Under the pieces are notes generated by a model that was given only the letters and a program-made list of their open reading frames with translations, was not told where the DNA came from and did no database searches. The position numbers and the translations under genes were made by a program. From the NCBI RefSeq assembly GCF_002258215.1, contig NZ_NEFY01000009.1:61070-125069 (forward strand): a DNA stretch of 64,000 nucleotides. The letters are read 5' to 3'. This stretch comes from Marinobacter vinifirmus (GTDB lineage: Bacteria; Pseudomonadota; Gammaproteobacteria; Pseudomonadales; Oleiphilaceae). Each line of letters starts with the position of its first letter. Position 1 is the first letter of the stretch. Below are positions 27,151 to 35,982 of the stretch, one piece after another.

Positions 27151-28121
27151 GAAGTCGGGTCGATGACCACACCCCAGGGGTAGCGGCCTACCTTGATGGA
27201 CTTGATCACCTTCAGGTCTTCCACATCAATCACGGACACGTCACCGGAGACCCCGTTGGTGGTGTAAAGGTGCTTTTCGTCTTTATCCAGGTCCAACTGC
27301 CAAACGCGGCTACCTACCAGAAGATAGTCCAGGACTTCGTAGGACTGGGCGTCTACGACCGCCACATGGTTTGAGGGGCCCAGGGCCACGAAGGCATATT
27401 TGCCATCAGAGGTCAGCTCGATACCCACCGGCTGGACCCGATCCGGGCTAACGCCGGGTACCTTGAATGACATCTCGTGGACCTGCTCCAGGTTGTCTAC
27501 ATCAATGATGTGGACGGTACCGCCGATTTCAGCAGAGGCCCAGGCGATTTTACTGTCCTTGCTGAACTCGACATGGCGCGGGCGCTGGCCAACAACGATG
27601 TTTTTCTCGATCTCGAAGGTTTCGGTGTTGATCCAGTGCAGCATGCTGGTGGTTTCGGAGGTGTTTACTGCCCACTTACCATCCGGGCTCACCGCCATGC
27701 CTTCGGGTTCGATACCCACATCAATCTGGGCCAGGACCTCCTTGGTCTCAACATCTACCACGGTCACGATCGCATCATCTTCGTTGGCGATGTACAGATG
27801 TTTGTTGTTAGGGTGCAGGGAAAACTGCTCCGGATCCTCCCCTGAGGGCAAAGTGTCAACAATCTTGCGGGTGGCCAGGTCAAAAACCTGTACGGTATCG
27901 TCATCGCTGGCGCAGATGTAGAGCTTGGTGTAGTCCTTGGACAGCAGAATGCCCCGGGGGCGCTGGCCAACATCGATGGTTTCGACCACTTCCTGGGTTT
28001 CGGTATCAATGATGGAAAGCGTGTTGTCCTTCTCATTGGAGACATAGGCCAGGCTGGCCAGTGCGGGCGTGGAAAGGCCAATCATGGCAGCCAGTGCCGT
28101 TTGCTTGAACAGGGTTCTCAT
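27147..28121 (-). CDS. PQQ-associated YVTN beta-propeller protein
   Basis: This is a 324-residue exported protein: a signal peptide (MRTLFKQTALAAMIGLSTPALA) followed by YVTN-type beta-propeller repeats. Repeats such as DTETQEVVETIDVGQRPRG, VVDVETKEVLAQIDVGIEPEGM and VDAQSYEVLDYLLVGSR recur about every 42 residues, suggesting a seven-blade propeller. It belongs to the PQQ-dependent catabolism-associated propeller family and is probably the A2 component of the PedA1A2BC system. The open frame extends upstream to 28394, but the ATG at 28121, with an AAGGAG site upstream, starts a good signal peptide. Confidence 0.88.
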   Translation of the reverse strand: MRTLFKQTALAAMIGLSTPALASLAYVSNEKDNTLSIIDTETQEVVETIDVGQRPRGILLSKDYTKLYICASDDDTVQVFDLATRKIVDTLPSGEDPEQFSLHPNNKHLYIANEDDAIVTVVDVETKEVLAQIDVGIEPEGMAVSPDGKWAVNTSETTSMLHWINTETFEIEKNIVVGQRPRHVEFSKDSKIAWASAEIGGTVHIIDVDNLEQVHEMSFKVPGVSPDRVQPVGIELTSDGKYAFVALGPSNHVAVVDAQSYEVLDYLLVGSRVWQLDLDKDEKHLYTTNGVSGDVSVIDVEDLKVIKSIKVGRYPWGVVIDPTS

Positions 28122-28161
28122 GGGTAACTCCTTCTTGTTTTGAGTACTGCCGCCTCGGCGG

Positions 28162-29349
28162 TCAGTTGTTGATCCGGCATTTACTTTCAGGCTTGTCGTA
28201 ACCGAGAGTGTCCATCTCGCTTTCGGGATGCAGGAAGCCTTCAAACGGTGCCTGGGCAACCAGGCCTCTGGGATGCACCAGCGGAATCGGCTGACGGAGT
28301 TGGCCATTCCAGTCCCGGAAGGTGAGCTTCCGGCCCTTGAAGCCAGCAAGGTCAAATTTGTCGCTGAACAGGAAGTCCCTGATGGCAGGCGCATCGGCTT
28401 TACTGATGGCCGTCACAGCGGTGCCGATGGCTCGCACTGCAGCCCAGGCTGCGTAGTCTTCGCTGTTCATGTTTCGGCCTGACAGCTCCCGGAACCGGTT
28501 CTGAAGCTGGGCAGCGCCCCAGCTTTCGACCACCCGGTGCCAGGCAACCGGTGTCATGCCCTGCGTTCCCAGTACCGGGCGCGGCAGCCAGGTGTTGAAC
28601 GGCACGTATTCACCAAAATCACCCCGGGTGTCGGCGACGACTACCGCATCGTAGTCGTCGCCCTGGGTAAACAGGGGCAGTTCCTTTGAAGCGGTCCGGC
28701 GCAGATCCGCATCGAAGGTCCAGGGCTTATCTTCAACGATGTCTAATCCAAAACGCTTGCTGGTGCGGCGGAAGGCCTCGGCCCAGGCTTTGTCTTCTGG
28801 TGTCTGGCCGGTTATCAGAAACAACTCCTGCCAGCGGCGTTGCTTCAGCCACTGCCCCAGGGCATCCGTCAGCATGGCGTGGCTGGGTATGGTGTGTAAC
28901 AGGTTAGCGTGGCAGCTGGCGGTCCTCAGGGCATTGTCCCGGGCACCGGCATTAAACAGCAGTGTTTTGTCGTCGGCACTTTCGACAACCTTGCGGAGGG
29001 TTTGGCCGGGAATCCGGGTAATGATCAGGTCGATACCGGCGTCCTGCAGTTCGGTAAAGGCGGCCAGGGCAGTCTCTTCAGAATCCGTCACACGGGTTTC
29101 CAGAAGATAGTTCTGCCCCAGAAACTTGCCGGAGGTGTTGTTGTCTGCCAGGGCAAGCTCAGTACCTCTCAAGCCGGCATCTTCCGGTTCCGGGATGACA
29201 TTGGAAAGTACCGGCCCCTGATCGGGTACGAACTGCAGGTAACCGATACGAATATCCAGGGCAAACGCGGGTGTGGCTGTTGCTAAGGCGCCGATCAGCG
29301 TGCATCGGGTAACGGCTGTCATCAGGGTCTGTCTGATGGAGAGGGTCAT
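28162..29349 (-). CDS. ABC transporter substrate-binding protein of the PQQ-alcohol dehydrogenase system
   Basis: This is a 395-residue periplasmic protein with a signal peptide ending near PAFA-LD and a Peripla_BP_6-like fold: IRIGYLQFVPDQGP, GTELALADNNTSGKFLGQNY and the hinge ELQDAGIDLIITRIPG. It matches the substrate-binding family tied to PQQ-dependent alcohol dehydrogenases, related to amino-acid binding proteins. First gene of the minus-strand operon with the propeller, ATPase and permease. By family it is a candidate for binding a rare-earth complex, but substrate contacts cannot be judged from sequence reading. GGAG precedes the ATG. Confidence 0.85.
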   Translation of the reverse strand: MTLSIRQTLMTAVTRCTLIGALATATPAFALDIRIGYLQFVPDQGPVLSNVIPEPEDAGLRGTELALADNNTSGKFLGQNYLLETRVTDSEETALAAFTELQDAGIDLIITRIPGQTLRKVVESADDKTLLFNAGARDNALRTASCHANLLHTIPSHAMLTDALGQWLKQRRWQELFLITGQTPEDKAWAEAFRRTSKRFGLDIVEDKPWTFDADLRRTASKELPLFTQGDDYDAVVVADTRGDFGEYVPFNTWLPRPVLGTQGMTPVAWHRVVESWGAAQLQNRFRELSGRNMNSEDYAAWAAVRAIGTAVTAISKADAPAIRDFLFSDKFDLAGFKGRKLTFRDWNGQLRQPIPLVHPRGLVAQAPFEGFLHPESEMDTLGYDKPESKCRINN

Positions 29350-29434
29350 GGCATTCTCCGGGTTTTTATTGTCCTTTCAGCTTATGGAAGGGAAATCCTC
29401 CCGGAAATATTCAGAAAGTAGGAATGTGCCGGTA

Positions 29435-29447
29435 CTAAAGAACTATT
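29435..29447 (+). promoter_or_regulatory. Class B box between the Ped-type transporter and PedS2-type kinase genes
   Basis: CTAAAGAACTATT followed by CCTGC lies in the 151-bp divergent region, 53 bp before the kinase ATG and 85 bp from the transporter operon start. It could serve either gene. It differs from the 23101 copy at only three positions. Confidence 0.5.
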
Positions 29448-29500
29448 CCTGCAAAAAATGGCCGCCGTAGCATGTAGGTAAGGCTTCTAAATACCGCCAG

Positions 29501-30754
29501 ATGGATAACGACGTGACTGCCTACCGGAAACTTTCCCTGCTGATGCTGGCCGTTTTCCTGCTTGTATATGCAGTGGGCGGGGTGTTCTACACCCTTCAGG
29601 CGAGGGGAGATATTGAGCGGGAACTTGGGTCAGTGATGGAGCTGGCCGCGAGTCTTCCAGCACCAACGCAGCTGGCGCCGGAGCTGGTACCGGAAATGCG
29701 GCATCTCAGACCGTTTTCCGTTGGTGAGTCGGTTTCGGGTACCACACGGGAAATGCCGGATTGGTTTTATCGCCTGATGGCAGATGGCATTCCCGCTCAG
29801 GCGGTGAACGGCTGGCAGCTGGATCCTGCAGACGAAATCGAAGAAATCTGGGAGAGCTTTGTGCTGATCTCCGCGGCCTTTTTGCTTGGCATGACGCTTT
29901 GCTTTGTGGCCCTTGGTTGGGCTATCCGGCAGGGATTGCGGCCCCTGGCGGAGCTTGGCGAGGCTATGGCGAGTGTTGAGCGGGGCCAGCTGGCATCGAG
30001 GCTGGGTGCACAGAATCTGCAGGAGGTGAACGACCTGGTGGCGCGCTTCAATACCATGGCGGCTGCCCTGGAGCAAGAGCAGAAAACGGTGCGCGAGCTG
30101 ATGACGGAACTTTTACGGGTCCAGGATCGGGAGCGTGAGCACATAGCCCGGGTTCTGCATGACGACCTGGGTCAGTATCTGACCGGTATTCGCGCCCAGG
30201 CGAGGGCATGGCTGTACGACCCGGCGCTGAACAGTGAACAGAAAAAACAGGCCAGTGAACTTGCGCATCATTGCGAAACTGTGCAAAAGCACTTCCGGCA
30301 CCTGTTGCAGGACTTGCATCCGTTGGTGATGGAGCAGCTGGGGCTGAACTCGGCCATAAGCCACCTGGCCGAGCAGTGGCAACAACTCAGTGGCCTTAGC
30401 TGCCAGTTAGAGCTGGATGAGTGCTTGCCGGAACTGACCGGTGAGCAGCAAACACACCTTTACCGTTTCTTGCAGGAAGCATTAAACAACATTTCCCGAC
30501 ATGCCCAGGCTACACGGGCATCACTGACAGTTGCCCAGTCAAGCGGTGCGCTGGAGGTGGTGGTTTGCGATAACGGTCGTGGTACCGGGGATCTGTCGGG
30601 CTGTCGCGGTTTGGGGTTGCGTTCGATGCGCGAACGGGCCCGTTGTCTGGGTGGCCGGATGGAACTGTTCAGCCATCTGGGAGAGGGCACCCGGGTATTG
30701 CTGGCGATGCCGGCGGCGGGAGCGGGTTCGCCTTCGGCCGGTTCAGGAGGTTAA
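29501..30754 (+). CDS. pedS2: Membrane sensor histidine kinase (PedS2/ExaD type)
   Basis: This is a 417-residue kinase with two membrane helices (about 10-32 and 125-148) around a roughly 90-residue periplasmic sensor part, a HAMP-like region (ARFNTMAAALEQEQ), HisKA_3 with HIARVLHDDLGQYLTGIRAQ (His220), and HATPase_c with the N box QEALNNISRHAQ and GLGLRSMRERARCLGG. In Pseudomonas putida PedS2 senses lanthanides and, with PedR2, sets the choice between calcium and lanthanide alcohol dehydrogenases. Order kinase, regulator, pentapeptide gene, alcohol dehydrogenase matches that locus. The sensor part is acidic. No ribosome site is obvious at 29501, so the start is uncertain. Confidence 0.8.
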   Translation: MDNDVTAYRKLSLLMLAVFLLVYAVGGVFYTLQARGDIERELGSVMELAASLPAPTQLAPELVPEMRHLRPFSVGESVSGTTREMPDWFYRLMADGIPAQAVNGWQLDPADEIEEIWESFVLISAAFLLGMTLCFVALGWAIRQGLRPLAELGEAMASVERGQLASRLGAQNLQEVNDLVARFNTMAAALEQEQKTVRELMTELLRVQDREREHIARVLHDDLGQYLTGIRAQARAWLYDPALNSEQKKQASELAHHCETVQKHFRHLLQDLHPLVMEQLGLNSAISHLAEQWQQLSGLSCQLELDECLPELTGEQQTHLYRFLQEALNNISRHAQATRASLTVAQSSGALEVVVCDNGRGTGDLSGCRGLGLRSMRERARCLGGRMELFSHLGEGTRVLLAMPAAGAGSPSAGSGG

Positions 30755-30757
30755 CGA

Positions 30758-31414
30758 ATGAAACTGATGATTGTGGATGATCACCTGGTTGTCCGGCAGG
30801 GTATCGCCAACCTGCTGCGCAATCTGTTGCCGGCAGTCGCGATTACCGAGCTGGACAACGGGCAGGATGCCGTTGCCCGATATGGCAGTATTCAACCCGA
30901 TGTGCTGATGCTCGACATGGGCCTGCCGGATATTTCCGGTCTTGAAGTGGCTCGGCGTATCCGCCAGCGCTGGCGGACTGCGGCCATTCTGTTTTTTACC
31001 ATGCACGACGAACTACCCATGGTCCGGCAGGCGCTTGATGTGGGCGCGATGGGGTTTGTGTCGAAGAACTGTGCTCCGGAAGAACTGGCTGATGCCGTTC
31101 GAAGGGTAGGCGCCGGCCAGCCCTACATTGAACATCCGATTGCGACCCGGCTTGCCTTGAACCGGGAACGCCCTGTGGACCGTCGTCTGCGGGATATGAC
31201 CCAGCGCGAAATGGAAGTGTTGCTGATGTTTGCCCGTGGTGATGCCGTGGCCAGAATTGCGGAACGCCTGTGCGTTAGCAGCAAAACCGTTTCCAACCAT
31301 CTGGCGTTACTGAAAAGCAAGTTGCAGGTGGAATCGTCCATCGAACTGGTGCACCTGGCCGTTGATGCCGGGCTGGTGCGTTTCGGGCAGGGGCTTGATG
31401 CTGGCAATGCCTGA
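30758..31414 (+). CDS. pedR2: LuxR/NarL-family response regulator (PedR2/ExaE type)
   Basis: This is a 218-residue regulator: receiver (KLMIVDDHLVVRQGIANLLR, phospho-acceptor Asp53 in LMLDMGLPDISG, Lys in FVSKNCAPEE) and LuxR-type HTH (DMTQREMEVLLMFARGDAVARIAERLCVSSKTVSNHLALLKSKLQV). CAGGAGG lies before the ATG and the gene starts 3 bp after the kinase stop, so they form one unit. By position and family it matches PedR2/ExaE, the activator of exaA-type alcohol dehydrogenase genes. I infer it could bind the TACTACCAAG boxes upstream of the two dehydrogenases. Confidence 0.85.
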   Translation: MKLMIVDDHLVVRQGIANLLRNLLPAVAITELDNGQDAVARYGSIQPDVLMLDMGLPDISGLEVARRIRQRWRTAAILFFTMHDELPMVRQALDVGAMGFVSKNCAPEELADAVRRVGAGQPYIEHPIATRLALNRERPVDRRLRDMTQREMEVLLMFARGDAVARIAERLCVSSKTVSNHLALLKSKLQVESSIELVHLAVDAGLVRFGQGLDAGNA

Positions 31415-31441
31415 GCCGGACCCCGCCCCCTCCGGGTGCGC

Positions 31442-32098
31442 TTACCAGTCAAAGGGGCAGTCTGTGCAGCCTTCCATAAACGTGCCTTCAAAGGTGGCAA
31501 AGTGAATCCTTGCCCCGGATAACTGGGCCTTGGCAAGGTTGGCGTGCCCGAACTTGGCTTCCTGGAGGTCTGCTCCGGTCAGGTCTGCTCCTTGCAGGTT
31601 TGCTTTGGGCAACCAGGCAATTTCAAAGCTGCTGAACGGTGCCCGGGTATCGGCCAGTGTTGCTCCTGAAAAGCGGGAAAAGGCGAAGTTGGCGCCGGAA
31701 ATATCCGTTCCGGTGAAGTCCGCTCCCTGGGCAAACAGGTATTCGCCTTGAAGGCCTGGCAGGGTGGCATTACGAACCTTGGCGCCGCGCAGGGATGCCC
31801 GGTAGAGCTGTAGCCGGTAGCCTGTGGCATTGTCCAGTTTTGCACCATTGAGGTTGGCACCCCGAAGGTTTGTGTGGTTTAGGGTGGCGCCAGTCAGGTT
31901 TGATCCCCGCAAATCTGCGCCGCGAAGGTTCAGGTTTGACAGGTCTGCGGCTCCCAAGTCAGCGCCCGGGCAAGCGGTTTCTGCCTCCAGTTTGCAACCG
32001 TTGATCACCGGAACAGTGTCTAGGTGGGCCATGTCATCGTTGGCCATGGCCGGAAAAACAGCCGAGGTCAGGAGGGTTGCTGTGATCCATGATTTCAT
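31442..32098 (-). CDS. Periplasmic pentapeptide-repeat protein
   Basis: This is a 218-residue protein with a signal peptide (MKSWITATLLTSAVFPAMA) followed by pentapeptide repeats of the A(D/N)LxX type: LGAADLSNLNLRGADLRGSNLTGATL and a second block ANLQGADLTGADLQEAKFGHANLAKAQL. Two Cys occur near the start of the mature part (CKLEAETACPGAD) and two near the end (CTDCPFDW). Repeats should fold as a right-handed quadrilateral helix. The equivalent P. putida gene lies between pedR2 and pedE. Function unknown. It is convergent with pedR2 and follows the calcium-type dehydrogenase gene, separated by a terminator. Confidence 0.85.
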   Translation of the reverse strand: MKSWITATLLTSAVFPAMANDDMAHLDTVPVINGCKLEAETACPGADLGAADLSNLNLRGADLRGSNLTGATLNHTNLRGANLNGAKLDNATGYRLQLYRASLRGAKVRNATLPGLQGEYLFAQGADFTGTDISGANFAFSRFSGATLADTRAPFSSFEIAWLPKANLQGADLTGADLQEAKFGHANLAKAQLSGARIHFATFEGTFMEGCTDCPFDW

Positions 32099-32134
32099 GT
32101 CTGGCTCTCTTTTTTATGGACATTCTTTGGCATG

Positions 32135-32158
32135 AAAAGGCCCGGCAATGCCGGGCCT
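32135..32158 (-). terminator. Terminator of the calcium-type alcohol dehydrogenase gene
   Basis: On the minus strand AGGCCCGG and CCGGGCCT form an 8-bp GC stem with a 5-base loop (positions 32158-32138), followed by TTTTC. It lies 13 bp after the dehydrogenase stop codon, so it is a good intrinsic terminator. Confidence 0.7.
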
Positions 32159-32171
32159 GGCAGGTCAGCGC

Positions 32172-34019
32172 TCAGCGTGAAGCCTGTGCCCATGACGGCA
32201 GTTTGAACACCCAGAATGATCCGCCCTGGGAAATCGGTTTGGTCAGCTCAGCCATGTCGCCGCCCCAAAGGGGTACAGCGCCGCCATAGCCGGAGGTGAC
32301 ACCGATGTACTGCTCGCCATCCATTTCCCAGGTGATGGGTGGGGAAATGATTCCGGAGCCGGTCTGGAACTTCCAGAGCTCCTCCCCGGTTTCGGCGTCA
32401 AAGGCTTTGAGAAAACCGTCGCCAGTCCCGGTGAATACAAGCCCACCCTTGGTCGTGAGCACACCGGCCCATAACGGCATCTTCTCTTTATGCTCCCACT
32501 CGATCTCGCCAGTGAGCGGGTTCATCGCTCTCAACACGCCTACGTGGTCATCGTACATGCGTTTGATGCGGAAGCCCTGGCCCAGATAAGCAGCCCCTTT
32601 CTTGTAGGTGACTTCTTCAGTCCAGTAGTCTTCTTTCCAGTGGTTGGCGGGAATGTAGAACAGGCCAGTATCCTGGCTGTAAGCCATTGGGTTCCAGTTC
32701 TTGCCGCCCAGGAAGGGCGGTGATACTTCAATGGCTTCGCCCCGGGTTTCACCTTCCGGAACAGGGGGTGGCCGCTGGCCTTTGACTTCAATAGGGCGAC
32801 CGTTCTTGTCGATACCCTTTGCCCAGGTGATGTTGTCCACAAACGGAAAGCCTTTCCGAAATTCGCCGTTGGTGCGGTCCACCACATAGAAAAAGCCGTT
32901 GCGGTCGGCGTGGGCAGTGGCTTTGACCTGCTCTCCGCCTTCGGTGTACTCAAACAGTACCAACTCGTTGTTACCGGAGAAGTCCCAGGCATCGTTGGGG
33001 GTATGCTGGTAGAACCATTTCACCTCGCCGGTGGTTGGGTCTACGCCAACCTGTCCTGATGTGTATAGGTTGTCGTAATCGGCCGGATCTCCACCGGGCG
33101 CTGTTCTGGCCCAGGTATTCCAGGGGGCCGGGTTGCCGGCACCGATGATGATGGTATTGGTTTCCGGGTCAAAACTGGCGCTTTGCCAGGGCGCTCCGCC
33201 GCCGTGGCTCCAGGCTTCTACCTTGCCGGTCGGGCTGTTGGGGTCATCCGGCCAGCTGGGAGCCCTGGGGTCGCCGGTGGGGGTGCTTTTCTCGCCGTTG
33301 AGGCGCCCGTAATGGCCTTCAACGAAGGGACGCATCCAGACTTCCTCACCGGTGTCCGGATCCCGGGCGAAGAGTTTGCCCACCACACCGAACTCGTCTC
33401 CGGAAGAGCCGTGGATCAGCAGAACCTTTCCGGTTTTCTGGTCTTTCACCAGCGTCGGGGCGCCGGTCATGGTGTAGCCTTCTTCGTGGTCAGCGAACTT
33501 CTTGCGCCAGGCGATTTTCCCGGTGTCTTTATTCAGGGCCACAATGCCCGCATCCAGAGTGCCGAAGAAAACCTTGTCGCCAAAAATGGCAGCGCCGCGG
33601 TTCACCACATCACAGCAGGGCCGAATGCCTTCCGGCAGACGATGGTTGTATTCCCATAGCCGTTCCCCGGTTTTTGCATCGAGCGCATACAGTCGGGAGT
33701 AGGAGCCGGTAACGTAGATCACGCCGTCGTGTACCAGCGCCTGAGACTCCTGGCCCCGTTGTTTTTCATCCCCGAACGAGAATGACCAGGCGGGAACCAG
33801 CCTCTCGATATTGTCCTTGTTGATGGTTGTCATCGGGCTGTAGCGCTGGGCCTTGGGGCCGATACCATAGCCCAGAACATCCTGGGTGGTTTCGGCGTCG
33901 TTTACGATGTCTTCCCAGCTCACTTCTTTTGCCTGAGTGGTCATGCTCAAGGCGCCCGCAGTCCCCATCGCCAGGGCCAGGCTGATGCCCTTGATCAGTG
34001 GATGTTGTCGACGATTCAT
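32172..34019 (-). CDS. exaA: PQQ-dependent alcohol dehydrogenase, calcium type (ExaA/PedE)
   Basis: This is a 615-residue soluble quinoprotein with a signal peptide ([19 protein letters not shown]..., cut near TTQA-KE) and an eight-blade propeller. It has the adjacent-Cys ring [10 protein letters not shown] above PQQ and repeated W-motifs such as [10 protein letters not shown] and [10 protein letters not shown]. The catalytic base is Asp346, and residue 348 is Ser ([12 protein letters not shown]), the calcium-type arrangement of ExaA/PedE. No heme domain, so it passes electrons to the c550 encoded next door. GGGGAAGGAAT precedes the ATG at 34019; the open frame reaches 34085 but has no signal there. 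Ethanol and other primary alcohols are the family substrates. Confidence 0.93.
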   Translation of the reverse strand: MNRRQHPLIKGISLALAMGTAGALSMTTQAKEVSWEDIVNDAETTQDVLGYGIGPKAQRYSPMTTINKDNIERLVPAWSFSFGDEKQRGQESQALVHDGVIYVTGSYSRLYALDAKTGERLWEYNHRLPEGIRPCCDVVNRGAAIFGDKVFFGTLDAGIVALNKDTGKIAWRKKFADHEEGYTMTGAPTLVKDQKTGKVLLIHGSSGDEFGVVGKLFARDPDTGEEVWMRPFVEGHYGRLNGEKSTPTGDPRAPSWPDDPNSPTGKVEAWSHGGGAPWQSASFDPETNTIIIGAGNPAPWNTWARTAPGGDPADYDNLYTSGQVGVDPTTGEVKWFYQHTPNDAWDFSGNNELVLFEYTEGGEQVKATAHADRNGFFYVVDRTNGEFRKGFPFVDNITWAKGIDKNGRPIEVKGQRPPPVPEGETRGEAIEVSPPFLGGKNWNPMAYSQDTGLFYIPANHWKEDYWTEEVTYKKGAAYLGQGFRIKRMYDDHVGVLRAMNPLTGEIEWEHKEKMPLWAGVLTTKGGLVFTGTGDGFLKAFDAETGEELWKFQTGSGIISPPITWEMDGEQYIGVTSGYGGAVPLWGGDMAELTKPISQGGSFWVFKLPSWAQASR

Positions 34020-34243
34020 ATTCCTTCCCCTTGATTGTTGTTGTGAACAGCGCGTTAAGAACGCTGACGTTCCGAGTATTGGCAAATGCCCGGTAGTCCG
34101 GCGACGGAAAATGACAGGTGATGTTCGGGAAAATGTCAGAAATTATCGGGAAAATTTCCCGGATGATGGGTTTCTTGCTGAAAAATGGCTGGATTTTCGT
34201 TTTCAGGATGCTGCCTTGTGCTTTCGCCTTCGCCCGGATCGTG

Positions 34244-34261
34244 TACTACCAAGGAACTAAG
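34244..34261 (+). promoter_or_regulatory. Class A box (TACTACCAAG) between exaA and cytochrome c550
   Basis: TACTACCAAGGAACTAAG has the ten-base core that recurs before the lanthanide-type dehydrogenase (35847) and before the aldehyde dehydrogenase (37834). It is 119 bp before the c550 ATG and 225 bp from exaA on the other strand. Regulator binding is inferred. Confidence 0.5.
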
Positions 34262-34270
34262 CCGGAAACC

Positions 34271-34283
34271 CCAAAGTGGCATT
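34271..34283 (+). promoter_or_regulatory. Class B box upstream of cytochrome c550
   Basis: CCAAAGTGGCATT lies 97 bp before the ATG at 34381, a spacing similar to the 23101 and 42963 boxes (about 102 bp). It differs from the best copy at three positions. Confidence 0.45.
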
Positions 34284-34380
34284 CGGAACAGCGGTACAGG
34301 TTCTTAGACTGTCTGGCAGTGAGTTGGCAACCGACAAATCCAATAGCCAACACTGGGGCAACCACAAAGAGGTAGCAACA

Positions 34381-34809
34381 ATGACAATGCCTATTTCAAT
34401 CAGACCGCTTATTGCCATCGTGCTGGCAGGTGCTGCCGGTTTGGCCATGGCTCATGGCAACGTGACACCACAGCCGGTAAACACCGGTAACCTGCCTTCT
34501 CTTGGCGACGAAGTGCGTATGGAGAATCCATTCCGTGAAGGAAATGAGTTGAGTGAGTACCACAGTGAAGCCGTGAAAGTGGGCGAGAGCGCCTATGCCG
34601 GCAACTGTGCCAGTTGCCATGGTATTCGTGCCATGTCGGGCGGGCTGACGCCGGACCTGCGGGAGCTGACGGAGTGGGATGACGAGTACTTTATTACCCG
34701 GGTGCGTAACGGTACCGACCGGGGTATGCCGTCCTGGAAGAAAAGCCTGGATCAGAACGCAATGTGGGCCATCCGGACCTATGTTGAGTCTCTGCCCAAG
34801 CCTGAATAA
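34381..34809 (+). CDS. exaB: Cytochrome c550, electron acceptor of quinoprotein alcohol dehydrogenase (ExaB/PedF)
   Basis: This is a 142-residue protein with a signal peptide (ending near GLAMA-HG) and one heme c motif, CASCH, at about residues 77-81. A Met ligand candidate lies in the DRGMPSWKK loop, at the usual position. It is similar to ExaB/PedF, the soluble c550 that accepts electrons from the PQQ-ADH and passes them towards the terminal oxidase. AGAGGTAGC precedes the ATG. It is followed 71 bp later by a MoxJ-like binding protein. Confidence 0.9.
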   Translation: MTMPISIRPLIAIVLAGAAGLAMAHGNVTPQPVNTGNLPSLGDEVRMENPFREGNELSEYHSEAVKVGESAYAGNCASCHGIRAMSGGLTPDLRELTEWDDEYFITRVRNGTDRGMPSWKKSLDQNAMWAIRTYVESLPKPE

Positions 34810-34838
34810 CGCCATGATTGTCCAGATGCTCTGAACAT

Positions 34839-34857
34839 AGCCGGCCCTGTGCCGGCT
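34839..34857 (+). terminator. Hairpin between cytochrome c550 and MoxJ-like genes
   Basis: AGCCGGC and GCCGGCT form a 7-bp stem with a 5-base loop. No U-tract follows. Its place between two co-directional genes suggests an mRNA processing or partial-termination hairpin. Confidence 0.35.
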
Positions 34858-34880
34858 CGCTGTCGTTGGGGGAACCAATA

Positions 34881-35837
34881 ATGAAAACAATTCTATCCTT
34901 TCTGATCTCTGTGCTCTTGTCGCTGCCCGTGGTGGCCCAGGGGGTTAACGATGGTGACGAGCTGCTGAACCGGCCGGCGGATCGCACTTACGATATCGTT
35001 CTGGATTCCGGTTACCTGAAAGTGGGGGTATATCGGGACTTTCCTCCCTACTCCTATGAGGTGGATGGGCAGCCCCGGGGTATTGATGTGGAACTAGGGA
35101 AGCTGATTGCACAGGAAATGGGTGTGGAGTTCCGAGTGCACTGGATCATCCCGGACGAAGAGCTGGGAGATGACCTGCGCAACAACGTGTGGAAAGGCCA
35201 CTACCTGGACAAGCAGCGGCTGGCGGACGTGATGATGCGGGTGCCTTACGACAAGCAGTACGCCTACATGCAGGATTCCACCGGTGAATACATCAATGAG
35301 CAGGTGGTGCTGTTCGGCCCCTACCAGCAGGAAACCTGGCAAATTGCCTATAACCCGGAAAAGCTCGATACCGTCGATACCGTGGCGGTGTTCCAGTACC
35401 ACCCCATCGGTGTTGAGATTGATACCTTGCCGGATTTCTATCTGAGTTCCGCGTTGCAGGGGCGAATGCGCAACCAGGTGCGCCACTACCCCAACGTCAG
35501 GGCAGCGTTTGAAGCCATGCGCAATGGCGAGGTCAGTGCCGTTATGGGGATGCGAGCAGAAATCCACCATGAGCTGGCAAAGCCTGAGAATGAGGCCTTT
35601 ATGCAGGCCCAGAATGGTTTCCCGGGGTTGATGAAGCAGGTCTGGGATGTGGGAATGGCGGTCAAGCATACCCACCGTCAGCTGGGTTATGCCATTGAGG
35701 GAACTGTTAATCGACTGGTTACCGAGGGAACCCTTAGTGAGGCTTTCACCGGAATGGAGCTTGCTTACAGCGTGCCGGGCTATTACCGGGATTTCCTGAG
35801 TGAGGAAGCCATTGCGCAGGCAGAAGGCCAGAAATAG
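34881..35837 (+). CDS. Quinoprotein dehydrogenase-associated solute-binding protein (MoxJ-like, PedG type)
   Basis: This is a 318-residue periplasmic SBP_bac_3-type protein: signal peptide (MKTILSFLISVLLSLPVVAQ), LKVGVYRDFPPYSYEVDGQPRGIDVELGKLIAQ, the usual ligand-binding entry, and NGEVSAVMGMRAEI in the second lobe. It belongs to the MoxJ/XoxJ-like group found beside quinoprotein dehydrogenases, thought to help activate or assemble them rather than to import a nutrient. It lies between the c550 gene and the lanthanide-type dehydrogenase gene, where XoxJ-type proteins sit in methylotrophs. PedG is named by position. Confidence 0.85.
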   Translation: MKTILSFLISVLLSLPVVAQGVNDGDELLNRPADRTYDIVLDSGYLKVGVYRDFPPYSYEVDGQPRGIDVELGKLIAQEMGVEFRVHWIIPDEELGDDLRNNVWKGHYLDKQRLADVMMRVPYDKQYAYMQDSTGEYINEQVVLFGPYQQETWQIAYNPEKLDTVDTVAVFQYHPIGVEIDTLPDFYLSSALQGRMRNQVRHYPNVRAAFEAMRNGEVSAVMGMRAEIHHELAKPENEAFMQAQNGFPGLMKQVWDVGMAVKHTHRQLGYAIEGTVNRLVTEGTLSEAFTGMELAYSVPGYYRDFLSEEAIAQAEGQK

Positions 35838-35846
35838 GGCGGGTCT

Positions 35847-35856
35847 TACTACCAAG
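35847..35856 (+). promoter_or_regulatory. Class A box upstream of the lanthanide-type dehydrogenase
   Basis: TACTACCAAG is identical over ten bases to the copies at 34244 and 37834. It lies 127 bp before the ATG at 35983. The bases to its right (TGATGAG) do not follow the other two copies. Confidence 0.45.
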
Positions 35857-35982
35857 TGATGAGAAAACCTGTCCGTGGGGGCAATTGTTGAGTTTGCGAG
35901 GTTTGCGAAAAATCAACGCAGGGTCGGGAAAACTTCCCGGTTCGGCTCGAAACTGACAACAAGAGACTTGGAGAGCGCAACC

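Larger units (their letters stand above)
34020..34380. other. Divergent control region between exaA and the cytochrome c550 gene
   Basis: This 361-bp region carries a class A box (34244-34253) and two class B-like boxes (34249-34261 overlapping it, and 34271-34283). A stretch around 34110-34200 is richer in AT than its neighbours. No coding sequence is supported. Confidence 0.6.

Noticed and set aside
27147..29349. A missing CXXCW-motif protein often found in PQQ catabolism clusters
   Set aside because: I looked for it among the island genes and found no such protein; absence from this window does not show absence from the genome.
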